In this document: positions 32,369-42,600 of the stretch, in pieces | Layout of the letters: each line of letters starts with the position of its first letter | Position numbering within the stretch: the first letter of the stretch is position 1 | Assembly: GCA_965207565.1 (NCBI GenBank) | Contig: CBDBMQ010000033.1 | Span: 124,001-188,000, forward strand | Length of the DNA stretch: 64,000 nucleotides | Direction of reading: 5' to 3' | Source: Bin80 sp965207565 | GTDB taxonomy: Bacteria > Bacteroidota > Rhodothermia > Rhodothermales > Bin80 | Made by a program: the position numbers and the translations under genes | Notes under the pieces: model-generated | What the model saw: only the letters and a program-made list of their open reading frames with translations | Databases searched by the model: none | What the model was told of the DNA's origin: nothing

Positions 32369-34477
32369 TCATTGATGCAATTTGGTTTGAAGGTTCAGGT
32401 TGAGTTCATAGTCCGCACCTTCATCAATCAGAATGTCTTCAAAACGTTCAAAGGACCATTCATTCAGGATTTCTAGGGCTCCTTCCTCCATCAATTGAAA
32501 TCGCCCGGCCAAAGCAGCATAGTCTGCTTTTTTCCAGCGCCGTTGTGTCAGAAGTTCACGCAGAAAGGCCGAATGCTTGACATCAAGCCCCTCGAAGACA
32601 TCCTCTGAACTGCTCAACTCCGCACTGCACTCTTGCTGCACATCTTCTTCCTCGAAAATATTACCCAGAATGGCAGACACCTGTGCGGTCTCCGCCATTA
32701 ACGAAGAGATCTGCTTCTCATCCAAAACTACTGGCTGGTTGGTGTTTGATGGCGGAACCGTGAAACCCTGTTCCTTTTCGGCAGAAAACGCAATGGTTCG
32801 GAGTCCTCCTGGAGTTGACAGGGCATGCAGATCAGAATAGATGCTTTCGACTGGCAGGCAGATGGTCTTGTAGAGTTTCTCAAGCGCCTTGATTTTAACT
32901 GGTTCAATTGTACCATCTACTGCGGCGATGCTGAGTGCTAGTTTTCCCATCTTGTGGGGGACATCCTTGCAAGTATGTTTGAGATGCCTTCGGATCCCTG
33001 CCAGTGTGGGTGGTTCAGAAAGGATCCATTGAAGATAGGCAAGAAGACGGTCACGCTCGGGCTCGGTGATCAAAGCGGAGCGTACATATGCCTCTAAAGC
33101 GGCTTTCTCTTTCTCTTCCATACGGCCATCTGCATGGGCAACAAACCCTCCGGCCAGGATGCAAAAGAATGCCTCCCGATACCTGCTACTAACTTCTTGC
33201 AATTCTGTGGCAGGCTCAGGCAACTTGAAAAGTACAACAGGCTGCCCCATCTTTGGTCCTCGTAATTCCAAACGCTGATCTGGCACCATACCAATCGAAA
33301 GGAGTGCCAGCGTATTTGCAGCTCTAGTGAGGTGTTGTTTTGTGATGTTTTGGGGTGGAAACTCATCAACGTTGTTAACGACCCGTTCAACCGGGACAAG
33401 GCCTCCAGATTCCACAACCTTTTCCGCCCAACTTTTTAGCTCTTCTATTGCAGCGTTGGGAAAGAGAGGTCTTAGACTTTGGGGAAGCAAAGTATGTGCT
33501 TCAATGGCTTCTCTGCAGTCAAACGTTTTTCCAAGAAATCGGCTGTACCTGTTCAGTGCTTTCGCTGCCTCGTCAATGATTTTTCCGATCCCTTTCGGTA
33601 GCACATCAAAGCTAGTGGAGATGTCTGGAATATCTTCACGAGAGCTTAGCCCAACGGTGAAAGAGAAGGAGGGAGATGTATAATATGAATAAAGAGAAGA
33701 ATACAGCGGAATATATGGCAGACCATCTGGAAATTTCTTTTCGAAAAGCTGCCCAAACAGGGCCCTAAACTCGGGCAAGGCTCGCCGTGCTGCTGTACGT
33801 AATTTTGGTGAGTCTGGGTGGGTGGCATACCAACTAAGAACCCAGTCGGAACTAAGTGGCTGGCCATTTTCTATCCTATATCCTATTGCAAAACGGACAT
33901 CAACCGGAATCTCCCTGCCGGTGCTTTCAAACCGAGGCTGGATCTGATCAGGCGGCTGAACGATTGCGTGGGCCAGATAAATAAATTTTGACATCTCACG
34001 CTTGGCCCGGGCGAAATCGTCGAGGTTCTCGTACCGTTCTAGCAATCGCTCAACTTCTGTGATGATTGCACGGCTCTCCTGCTGATCGGGAGAATCTAGA
34101 AAAAATCGTCGTTCCAATCCGTAGAAATAAAGACGTATGAACCATTCGTAGCAATCAAATCCAGATCGATCACTAGCGAGCCAGTCGAGGTATCCTGCTC
34201 GCTCATCAGAAAGAAAATCGTAATATCTCGGAAGGTAGTTATACCTTTTATCATCCTCAAAGTCAAAGTAACTGCGGTTATCCACCTCTAGGCTGGGGTC
34301 AATAACTGAATCTGCATATGGTCTAGATACGTAATAAAACAGCTTCCTTTCGCCCAAATAAATCATCCCGGCAATTTCTCGCCCCGCTACGGTTACGGTC
34401 TGGTTTTGGGGAACCCAGATATCCCCATCGGGGATGTGGATATCATAGGTATACTGTACGTCGGTTTCCAAGTGCAT
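32369..34477 (-). CDS. TerB_N / TerB / TerB_C domain protein (cassette gene 1)
   Basis: A 702-aa cytoplasmic protein. The N-terminal third resembles TerB_N (AGREIAGMIYLGERKLFYYV; DERAGYLDWLASDRSGFDCY; RLYFYGLERRFFLD). The middle has a TerB-like helical acidic domain (FFCILAGGFVAHADGRMEEKE, quoted in 20-residue limit as CILAGGFVAHADGRMEEKE), and a second AAVDGTIEPVKIKALEKLYK unit follows, then a TerB_C-like end. TerB domains bind metals through acidic residues and occur in tellurite-resistance and stress modules. In this arrangement, with an ATPase and an Lhr-like helicase, it is more likely part of a DNA-directed system than of tellurite resistance; no terC, terD or terZ genes are here. Confidence 0.78.
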   Translation of the reverse strand: MHLETDVQYTYDIHIPDGDIWVPQNQTVTVAGREIAGMIYLGERKLFYYVSRPYADSVIDPSLEVDNRSYFDFEDDKRYNYLPRYYDFLSDERAGYLDWLASDRSGFDCYEWFIRLYFYGLERRFFLDSPDQQESRAIITEVERLLERYENLDDFARAKREMSKFIYLAHAIVQPPDQIQPRFESTGREIPVDVRFAIGYRIENGQPLSSDWVLSWYATHPDSPKLRTAARRALPEFRALFGQLFEKKFPDGLPYIPLYSSLYSYYTSPSFSFTVGLSSREDIPDISTSFDVLPKGIGKIIDEAAKALNRYSRFLGKTFDCREAIEAHTLLPQSLRPLFPNAAIEELKSWAEKVVESGGLVPVERVVNNVDEFPPQNITKQHLTRAANTLALLSIGMVPDQRLELRGPKMGQPVVLFKLPEPATELQEVSSRYREAFFCILAGGFVAHADGRMEEKEKAALEAYVRSALITEPERDRLLAYLQWILSEPPTLAGIRRHLKHTCKDVPHKMGKLALSIAAVDGTIEPVKIKALEKLYKTICLPVESIYSDLHALSTPGGLRTIAFSAEKEQGFTVPPSNTNQPVVLDEKQISSLMAETAQVSAILGNIFEEEDVQQECSAELSSSEDVFEGLDVKHSAFLRELLTQRRWKKADYAALAGRFQLMEEGALEILNEWSFERFEDILIDEGADYELNLNLQTKLHQ

Positions 34478-34789
34478 CAAATTTGTTGAATTATATGCAA
34501 GGCGATGACTCCACTTAACAATGCTACGCGATCAGACTGCGATTATACGCATACTTCCTGGCTCTGAGTGAATTGCTTGACGCAGGGAAATTTACAAAAA
34601 CCGGCTTCAGGATTCAGTGGGGCTGATGATTATTTGGGAACCAGGATTTGAGGTGAAGATGCTTTATCTAAGACAAATTAGCGCAAGATGTCTCAATATG
34701 CGACTGAATTTGCAAGCTTGGCAGGCCCAATTCTGTCTTAAATCCATCGAAGGTATATCGTCGTGCTCTGAGTCGGAGGTTATTCCCCT
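34478..34789. other. Intergenic region upstream of the TerB cassette
   Basis: I see no gene, repeat or clear hairpin in these ~310 bp. It should contain the promoter for the minus-strand cassette and lies downstream of the ThuA gene on the same strand. Confidence 0.5.
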
Positions 34790-35734
34790 CTAAAGATCGC
34801 CTGGTCGCATATTCGGTTTGAATTTGTCTCCAAAGCCGGAATTGTTTGGTTCATAAGGAAGGACCGGTTCTGCATCCGCACCTCCATCAGGAACCTCATG
34901 CCCTAATGCCCACAGGATGCCATTCAAGGCTAACTTTCGCATCATCTCATCCTTGAAATCATACGGATGTCCCAACGTTGTGAAGAATACTCTCGCAGGG
35001 ACTCCACTTGCTCCCGTGTAGGTCTTTGTCCATGCGACCGGGTTGGTAAGTGGATACTGATCCAAACGCCCTGCATTGGCGTGATTCGATTGTAATGCCG
35101 TGCCATTGAGAAGCGCTTCGCTGTCTCCATGAAGTTCCCAGTCTCCTCCATCTACATGGTAGAGCCATGAGAAAGCATCAAATCCGGTCACGCCACTGAG
35201 AATCGGGTGCGATTGCAAGTCTTCTGCAATTTCTACACGGGTCAGTGGAGCATTGCCATCATCAAAATGGCCGTGGTGCGTGATCCACTGCTGACCAAAG
35301 ATACGTGTGGGCCAGTCGTTGTTCAGATGTTCTCTTTCCGGGTCATCCTTGTACAGGAACGCGTGCGTGGTCGTACGAAATCCTACCATCGGCTTCCCGG
35401 ATTCAGCAAACTTCAGGATATAATGTGCCTGCGAGTCGGGGAGTGCACGAAACCGGGTGAAGAGGACCATCATGTCGGCATCTTCAAGCTGCTCCAGCCC
35501 TTCAATATTATCCAATACATTCGGATCAATGAAACCCTCCCCATTCAATGCATAACAGACACTGACCTCAAAACCGTAATCCCTTTTCAAAATCCTGGCC
35601 AACATTGGCATGGATTCCTCCGAGCGATATTCCTCATCTCCGGTTACGAAGACGATATGAGGTGCGGAGGGTGTCTGTGCGGTGCCAGTTCCCGCGAGAA
35701 ATAGTCCGAGCAATACAATCAACGGAAGACGCAT
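34790..35734 (-). CDS. ThuA-like domain protein, secreted
   Basis: ThuA-like proteins have a class I glutamine-amidotransferase-like fold and are common near sugar and glycoside genes; their reactions are mostly unknown. This 314-aa protein has a signal peptide (MRLPLIVLLGLFLAGTGTAQ) and core motifs IVFVTGDEEYRSEESMPMLA, ADMMVLFTRFRALPD and a late FFTTLGHPYDF, where a His-Pro pair is typical. I chose ATG 35734 because it begins the signal peptide. It is divergent from the sulfatase, 101 bp away. Confidence 0.83.
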   Translation of the reverse strand: MRLPLIVLLGLFLAGTGTAQTPSAPHIVFVTGDEEYRSEESMPMLARILKRDYGFEVSVCYALNGEGFIDPNVLDNIEGLEQLEDADMMVLFTRFRALPDSQAHYILKFAESGKPMVGFRTTTHAFLYKDDPEREHLNNDWPTRIFGQQWITHHGHFDDGNAPLTRVEIAEDLQSHPILSGVTGFDAFSWLYHVDGGDWELHGDSEALLNGTALQSNHANAGRLDQYPLTNPVAWTKTYTGASGVPARVFFTTLGHPYDFKDEMMRKLALNGILWALGHEVPDGGADAEPVLPYEPNNSGFGDKFKPNMRPGDL

Positions 35735-35835
35735 GGTAGAGAAAGGGTTATTTTGAAACAAGGTGCGAGATGGATATTAAGACAAGAGCAGATGTCCGTA
35801 CATTCAATTCATACCGTCCGCAAGCATATGATATC

Positions 35836-37065
35836 ATGCGTAAATTGATCCCTGCCCTGCTTCTAATTGCTGCGTGTAACGCTCCGCAGGAGTCTCCAAT
35901 CAACGTGTTATTGTTGTACACGGATGACCAGAGATTCAATACCATTCATGCCCTGGGCAATGAGGAAATCAGAACGCCGAACCTGGATGCACTGGTTCAG
36001 CGGGGGACGGCCTTCACTCATGCTCATACCATGGGAGGGCAACATGGCGCACTCTGCGCTCCCAGTCGGGCAATGCTCATGACCGGGCGACCACTCTTTC
36101 GATTAGATGGAACAGGAGATCATATTCCACCAGAGCATGTCATGTTGCCGGAAGTATCTGCTGAGGCAGGGTATATGACGTTCGGCACCGGGAAATGGCA
36201 TAACGACCGCGGCTCCTTTGCACGGGCATTCCAGGTGGGAGACAATATTTTCATGGGAGGCATGCATTGGCCTGGTGCAGGAGGGCACGAAGTGCCCCAG
36301 TTATATGAATTTGATTCGACAGGCACCTACCCCGATACAGCCCGCCGCAATGTTGAAGGATACTCAAGTACGCTCTACGCGGATGCAGCGATTGATTTTT
36401 TGGCTGAAGCCAGCACAACGGACCAGCCATTTTTCGCTTATGTATCCTTTACCTCTCCACACGATCCAAGAACCCCACCTGAACCCTATGCCAGCTGGTA
36501 TCACCCGGATTCAATTTCCCTGCCACCCAATTACTTGCCAGAGCATCCCTTCGATAATGGTGAGTTGCAGGTTCGAGACGAAAGGCTTCGAGAACATCCT
36601 CGTACCGAAAGGATCGCACGCGAGGAACTCGCGCTTTATTATGGGATGATTAGTGAGCTGGATGCCCAGGTCGGGCGCATTATCGCTGCACTGGAAGAAA
36701 ATGGACAACTGGAAAACACCCTCATTGTCATGGCAGGAGACAACGGGCTGGCGGTTGGCAGTCATGGACTTCTGGGAAAACAAAACCTGTATGAGCACAG
36801 CATGCGGGTCCCGCTCATCATGGCAGGCCCGGGGATTCCCGCGAATGAACGGCGCAGTCAGTTAGTGTATATCTTCGACATTTTCCCAACCGTTGCAGAG
36901 TATCTGAAGATCTCCCTGCCCCCAACCGTTGAGGGAGAAAGCTTGCGGCCCCTGATTGAGAATTCCCAGTTGCCGGGGCGTCAGGCAGCGTTTTTTGCGT
37001 ATCGTGATCTTCAGCGCGGATTGTGCGCACGACAGATGGTTGGAAGCACATCCAGTATCAGGTAG
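35836..37065 (+). CDS. Sulfatase lipoprotein, C-terminus displaced by a frameshift
   Basis: This is an arylsulfatase-family hydrolase of the alkaline phosphatase superfamily. The lipobox is LLLIAAC. The catalytic Cys to be converted to formylglycine lies in CAPSRAMLMTG; metal residues appear in LLYTDDQRFNTIH and VMAGDNGLAVGSHGLLGKQN. The frame ends early at 37065 after AYRDLQRGLCARQMVG. Reading the other frame from about 37020 gives the expected sulfatase tail (TDGWKHIQYQVDG), so one base seems missing near 37020. It may be a recent pseudogene or a sequencing error; the catalytic core is intact. The natural sulfate ester is unknown. Confidence 0.8.
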   Translation: MRKLIPALLLIAACNAPQESPINVLLLYTDDQRFNTIHALGNEEIRTPNLDALVQRGTAFTHAHTMGGQHGALCAPSRAMLMTGRPLFRLDGTGDHIPPEHVMLPEVSAEAGYMTFGTGKWHNDRGSFARAFQVGDNIFMGGMHWPGAGGHEVPQLYEFDSTGTYPDTARRNVEGYSSTLYADAAIDFLAEASTTDQPFFAYVSFTSPHDPRTPPEPYASWYHPDSISLPPNYLPEHPFDNGELQVRDERLREHPRTERIAREELALYYGMISELDAQVGRIIAALEENGQLENTLIVMAGDNGLAVGSHGLLGKQNLYEHSMRVPLIMAGPGIPANERRSQLVYIFDIFPTVAEYLKISLPPTVEGESLRPLIENSQLPGRQAAFFAYRDLQRGLCARQMVGSTSSIR

Positions 37066-37241
37066 ATGGGGTTCACACCGAACAGCTCTTTGATCTGAAT
37101 ACGGATCCGCATGAGACGAAGAATCTAGCAACAGATCCTACGTACGGAGCGAAGCTCTCCGAGCTGCGCGAGCGGCTCAAACAGGAAAGTGCTCGGTGGT
37201 CAGATCCCCTAGATCTGACCACCCCCAATTGGGGCCGCTAA
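37021..37241 (+). pseudogene. Out-of-frame C-terminal tail of the sulfatase
   Basis: This frame reads VRTTDGWKHIQYQVDGVHTE and then QLFDLNTDPHETKNLATDP, the standard end of sulfatases. It has no start of its own and overlaps the last part of the preceding frame. Adding one A in GGATTG near 37020 would join the two into a 468-residue protein. Confidence 0.8.
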
Positions 37242-39625
37242 GGGCGAATGTGTGCATCAAAAAGCTTGAGGATTCGACGGTACTCATCCGTCCAGCTGGA
37301 TGGCTCCTGGAAGCCATGCCCTTCAACAGGATAGAGAGCAATCTCCCAGTCTTCCTTGCCAAGCTCAATCAGGCGCTGACCAAGCCGGACAATATCCTGG
37401 AATTGCACATTCAGGTCTATCATGCCATGTGGCATGAGTAACGGGTCCTCCAATCCTTCCGCAAAGTTGATCGGTGAACTGCGGGCAAACGCCAAAGAGT
37501 CAGTTGCCGGTGTATTCAAAATATTGGAAGTGTACGTGTGATTGTAATGCGCCCAGTCGGTCACACTTCTCAGGGCTGCTCCGGCACCAAAGTGCTCCGG
37601 CTCTGTGAAGAGCGCCATCAATGTAATGAACCCGCCGTAAGAGCCTCCATAGATCCCGATATGGTCAGGACCAATGCCATAGGTCTCCGTGATATACCGC
37701 GACGCATCCACATAGTCTTGCAGATCGCGCCCTCCCATATGGCGGTAGATCGCTGTGCGCCAGTCCCGGCCATATCCCGCGGAGGCCCGATAGTCAACCT
37801 GTATGACCACATAGCCAAGATCTGTCAGGAGGTTGTGGAACATGTATTCGCGGTAGTAGCTGGACCACCCATCGTGGACATTCTGCATGTAACCTGCCCC
37901 ATGCACGAAGAGGACTGCAGCACCATTCGGCTCAACTGGTTCAAAGACATGAGCAGGGACCATGACCCCGTCAGAGGCTTCAAAGTGACGCGTTTCCGGT
38001 GCACGCCAGGAATACGCAAGCCAGGTTTCGGTCTGTGAGTGGGTGATCCGGGTTTCCTCCTTCATGGGAACCTGCACAAATACTTCGGGCGGACGTGTCT
38101 GCATTGAATTCAGAACGCCAAGCATATCTTCATCCGGTGCGATCACCGCTGCATTCCGGCCGGGTAATGTTGTCAGTCGCTCACGCTCCCCGCCCGTGAC
38201 CGGCATCTGATAAAAATGGCGGATTGATGGCGAGCCCTCACTGCTAGTGAAAAACCATGTACGCCCGTCCCGGGAAAGTTCAGGATCAAAAACCTCGAAC
38301 GGACCATCAGTCAGTTGACTCACTTCGCCAGTTTCGACATTCACCGTATAAAGGTGGCTATGGCCGCTTGCCTCGCTCTGGAAATAGTAATGCCGGTTAT
38401 TCGGGAGCCAGCCGCCGGTGCTGCCACCTCCGAACCACGAAATCCCCGGACCTGCAATCCAGGCCTCATCATGTTGTCTGTCCAGGACATCCAGCATGCC
38501 GGTTTCAGGATCGAGATGTGCCAGCCAGCGGTCCTTGTTGTCGTCCGCCCGCACCTCCAGGACGGTGTGTTTGCCATCTGCACTCCAGAACGGACCATAG
38601 CTGAACAGCACCCTTTTGGACTTGGATGAATCTACCTCCACTCCCTCCTCACGCATGTATTCAGGCACATCGTACGCCCCCTCCAGTTGATGCAGATCAA
38701 TCTGATACGTCGTATCTCGCGTCAAATCCTGTATATAAAGATTCCGCTCCTGGGGGGTCTGCCCCACTTTGGCCCGTGCGGTAAGTACTTCCGTATATCC
38801 ACTTTCGGTAATCCAATCCATTGCTCGTGTACGCTTGCTGGATTCAGGGGGAGAAGAGGTTACAAAAGAGACATAGCGTTCGGTTGGATCCAGTCGGAGT
38901 TGTGAGATGGATTTTGATCCCGCATACCATGTTGGTGGCAGATTGAGCGAATTTTCATCCCGTTCACGGGCAGCCGTGCGGAGTTCATCTTCTTCCTGCT
39001 CCTCACGGACGATTGCAAAGAGTTCGGACTGCTGCGCTTTAAGGAAGGCATCCTGTTCATCAGGATCTGATTCACTTGGGGCGCGTCCATCTCTGAGATC
39101 GGTGAGCTGAACCGTGGTGCCGGAATCAAGAAACAGTTTATAGAGATTGTCATCACGTTCGAAAATGATTGCATCTCCCGCAAGTGCAAACCGCGGTGAA
39201 GACTCAGAATCGCGTGTTTGGGTCAGACGTGTCTGGGTACCCGTTTCGCGCTCGAAAAGATAGAGATCCCCCCTTCGGGCATACACTTTATGGGAAAAAT
39301 CAGAATCATACACATGCTCACCGTGCCGCCAACCGTTGAACGCTGGCCCCTGGTTGAGGCGCTCATCGCGGGATACCTGCTGAGGGGTCAGGTTCTCGCG
39401 GGTAACCTTGAAGAGTGAATCGCTTTCAAATTCTCCCATCGGGTTCCAGTTGAAGTAGAGTGTTTGCCCATCTTCACTCCAGTAGGGCGTGGATGGCCAA
39501 TCCCCGATGTATGAAGCAGGGTCCTGCATGATCGTTGCGACCGAAAGCTCTGCTTCCTGCGCAAAAGCAGAGACCGTAAACAACAGAATCAAGAGCGAGG
39601 GGCTGATAGGTTTGAGAGAGTACAT
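37238..39625 (-). CDS. S9-family prolyl oligopeptidase-like secreted peptidase
   Basis: This is a 795-aa exported serine peptidase. The signal peptide is PSLLILLFTVSAFAQ. A long WD40-like propeller (PYWSEDGQTLYFNW and similar repeats) precedes the alpha/beta-hydrolase domain. The catalytic triad is Ser in IYGGSYGGFITLM, Asp in GMIDLNVQFQD and His in VEGHGF. Such enzymes (DPP IV/acylaminoacyl peptidase type) trim short peptides in the periplasm. The gene converges on the sulfatase with a 4-bp overlap and is 1-2 bp upstream of the helicase stop on the same strand. Confidence 0.9.
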   Translation of the reverse strand: MYSLKPISPSLLILLFTVSAFAQEAELSVATIMQDPASYIGDWPSTPYWSEDGQTLYFNWNPMGEFESDSLFKVTRENLTPQQVSRDERLNQGPAFNGWRHGEHVYDSDFSHKVYARRGDLYLFERETGTQTRLTQTRDSESSPRFALAGDAIIFERDDNLYKLFLDSGTTVQLTDLRDGRAPSESDPDEQDAFLKAQQSELFAIVREEQEEDELRTAARERDENSLNLPPTWYAGSKSISQLRLDPTERYVSFVTSSPPESSKRTRAMDWITESGYTEVLTARAKVGQTPQERNLYIQDLTRDTTYQIDLHQLEGAYDVPEYMREEGVEVDSSKSKRVLFSYGPFWSADGKHTVLEVRADDNKDRWLAHLDPETGMLDVLDRQHDEAWIAGPGISWFGGGSTGGWLPNNRHYYFQSEASGHSHLYTVNVETGEVSQLTDGPFEVFDPELSRDGRTWFFTSSEGSPSIRHFYQMPVTGGERERLTTLPGRNAAVIAPDEDMLGVLNSMQTRPPEVFVQVPMKEETRITHSQTETWLAYSWRAPETRHFEASDGVMVPAHVFEPVEPNGAAVLFVHGAGYMQNVHDGWSSYYREYMFHNLLTDLGYVVIQVDYRASAGYGRDWRTAIYRHMGGRDLQDYVDASRYITETYGIGPDHIGIYGGSYGGFITLMALFTEPEHFGAGAALRSVTDWAHYNHTYTSNILNTPATDSLAFARSSPINFAEGLEDPLLMPHGMIDLNVQFQDIVRLGQRLIELGKEDWEIALYPVEGHGFQEPSSWTDEYRRILKLFDAHIRP

Positions 39626-39626
39626 G

Positions 39627-42600
39627 TCAGGATGTGAGTTCGTGTATGTCTAAAGTGCAAAGGGCATTCACCAGACGGATTTGCTTGGTTGTCTTGCAGT
39701 TTGATGCCAAAAGCCGAGGAGATGCAAAGACCAGACTCAATGCCTTCCCCCGGCTGAGGGCTACGTTGATCCGGTTCCTGGAAAGCAAAAACTCCATTCC
39801 TCGGGGTGTATCCTCTGCGGAGGTTGAAGTCATGGATACCAGTGCGACGGCAGCTTCCTGTCCCTGGAATTTATCAACCGTTCCTACTCTGATTTCATCT
39901 GGGAGCACTTCCTGTAACATATTCACCTGTGTATTGAAGGGGGCCACAACAACAATGTCCTCGGGTTTAATGGGCTTGGTTTCCCGATGGCGATCCGTCC
40001 ACTTGCCCTTGAGCAGGCGCTGAATGACCGACTTGAGTGCCTGACCTTCCTCTTCACAGTGCTGCATGCGGGGCTCCTTGTGAGAGACTGGAACAAGATA
40101 GGCACCCGCTTCGGGTAGACCAGGAGCATGAATCGCCTGGTGTACCGTATCTGGATTGGGGTGAACACGCCCTTCATAGAACTGCTCGGAAATATACTTG
40201 CATAGTTTAGGGTGCATCCGCCAGGTCTCTCCAAGAAAGATGCCCTTCTCCGGCTTTACAAGTCGGCTGGTGCCAAGCATCCATTCCAGACAGGACAGGT
40301 TCGCGGGCTCTGGATGGCTGGCCTGAATCACTTGAGGCAGTTGGCAGGGATCGCCAATCATGACAATGTTCTTGGCACACATGGACATCCCGAATAGGTT
40401 GGCCAAGGATACCTGGCCGGCTTCGTCAATAAAGAGATAGTCGAATTGATTGGCCATCTCAAGTCGACAAAAAAGCCATGCAGTCCCTCCGACAATACTT
40501 GCGCTGGAGAGGGCAGGGTCACTGTTAGAGGTAACGACATGGAATGGAGGGTTTGCCATTTTTTTCGTTCTGCTGGAGATCTTGTGCACGATCATCGGCC
40601 TTGGAGGATATTCATCGGCTGCATCGGCACATCCGGTCAGTACATTTCGAATTGCTTCATGGCTGTTAGAGGATACGGCAATACGGTATCCCTGACGAAC
40701 GAGTGACAGAATCGCCCGTGCGGAAACATACGTTTTCCCTGTTCCAGGAGGCCCTTGGACCATCAGCACCGTAGAGTTCATTTCCTTCACGACCTGCTGC
40801 ATTCGAGTAACCGTCGATCGATCATCATTTCTCAAAACCGCAGGATTCTCTAGCTTCGGGGCATTCCGTTCGAGCAGGTCCCTGACTGCCGGTGGGGTAT
40901 TTCCCGAACATATGAGTTGGGTCAAGTTCCGTATGGCAGCTTCAATCACAGCGGTTGGTATGGCGAAGGATGGTAGCAGATCCAGTCGATCATCAAGGTA
41001 ATCGGCAAATCTTTTACCGATCCTCAACGTTAATTTGTGTTTCTTTGCGTCTAGTTCCTGGATGGTGACGGTTTTGATATCTTCAACTCCTTCTGCAATA
41101 CAGGCCGAATCCTGAGTTGACAATTTGGTGAACTGCGGAGGAAAGGAATATTCTTGCTCTACGGATCGATTCGTAGGATACGGTGTTCCGCTGGCTTGCA
41201 GGCCAGCCAGACAATCTGTATCTTCGATCAGGTCGTCAAAAGATTTCTTGGCTGCATCGAACACGGCCCAAGCCTGTGGTTTCCTCTCGCGTTCGTGAAA
41301 AAGACCAAGATGAATTAAGGATCTTTTTAACTGGGGGAGTACGGAGGAGTCATTAATTTCTCTTATGAAATCTTCGTTGGCTTCTGCCTGTTGAAGGGAT
41401 CTTTCGGTTTGAGCTTGGCCCAATTGTGCAGGTTCAGATTGGTCAAGTCCGGTACGCAGAGAGAGTAGCCAGTCGCGGAGTTTTTCCGTAGACTCACAGT
41501 CCACCTGATTGTAATGCTCAAGCTCCTTGAGATCGTGGGCAGCGGTTGGGTCGTCGGCATCCCGCTTCAGTCTCCAATTATTGTACGCGATGATGGATCC
41601 AGAGGCGGTGGTCACATCCCCTGTCCGACTTCCCATATAGAAAACCTCCAGGCTTTTGAGAGAATAATTTTCTTCAGATGTAAAAATGCCGCCACGCACA
41701 ACGGCGTAGAGGTCAATGAATCTCTTTTCCCGCTGCCAGCCGTCCAATAAATTTTCGCCATAGCTGTACTTGATGGTCAGACGGCGGAGGGCCGTCATTT
41801 CATAGGGGGCATAGTGATAGATATGTGCGTCGGGGAATCGTTCAATTTGTTTCTGAAAAAATTCAAAAAGATCTTTGAGTCTCTGATGCTCCTCGGAATG
41901 ATTATGGGCCCAGAAAGCTTTGAACTGGTCGCGGTACCAGACACCGTGTAAATATTCCAGTCCCTCCTCCCCGTTTTCACGATAATGCGGATTCCCCTCA
42001 ATATCATAGAATAGGTCCCCCTGAGCAGGCTCCGGCAACAGGTCAAATCCCTTGTTCTCGATGTGGGGGCGAAGGATTGCGGTGGGTTCACTGCCGTTTC
42101 GTCTTGCCACCTGCAGTCGTGCCTGGGTATGAAGCTTCTGGAGCGTTTCAGGGGCTACCTTGGGCACCTCATCATACTCCTTGACATTTGCCAGTGCCGC
42201 CATAGTGTTGATCCCTGCATTTTCCAGACGCACCACTTGCTGTGCACGGATGCCGGCAACCCCGTAGAGGCTGTCCTCGTTTTTCCACTGAGTGTTGCAT
42301 CGATTGCGCCATCGACAGAGGTCACACTCGGGGCATCGTCTTGGCCTGGTATCCTCGGGGGTGGCTATAAACTGTGTCAGTCGTTCCCGTAGCTGACGCA
42401 CATAATCTGCATATTCAGCTATCCGGTGTGTAGATCGGTCACCTCTCCCAAGTTGCAGGTGTCCATATTCGGGTTGGCGCCCCTGAATATCTGCCAACAA
42501 GTCGGAATAGATGACCAGTTGCAGGATATGTTTGGGAGCGGGGGTGCGTTTCAGCTTTGTGTCAACGACTTCATAGGAAAAATTTCCCAGTCCAGAGGGT

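Noticed and set aside
28830..34477. Complete BREX system
   Set aside because: Only ATPase- and helicase-like genes are shared; there is no methylase, PglZ or Lon-like gene.
34475..34480. TTG codons immediately before the ATGs of the TerB and ATPase genes as true starts
   Set aside because: The adjacent ATG gives the same protein minus one residue; there is no reason to prefer TTG.
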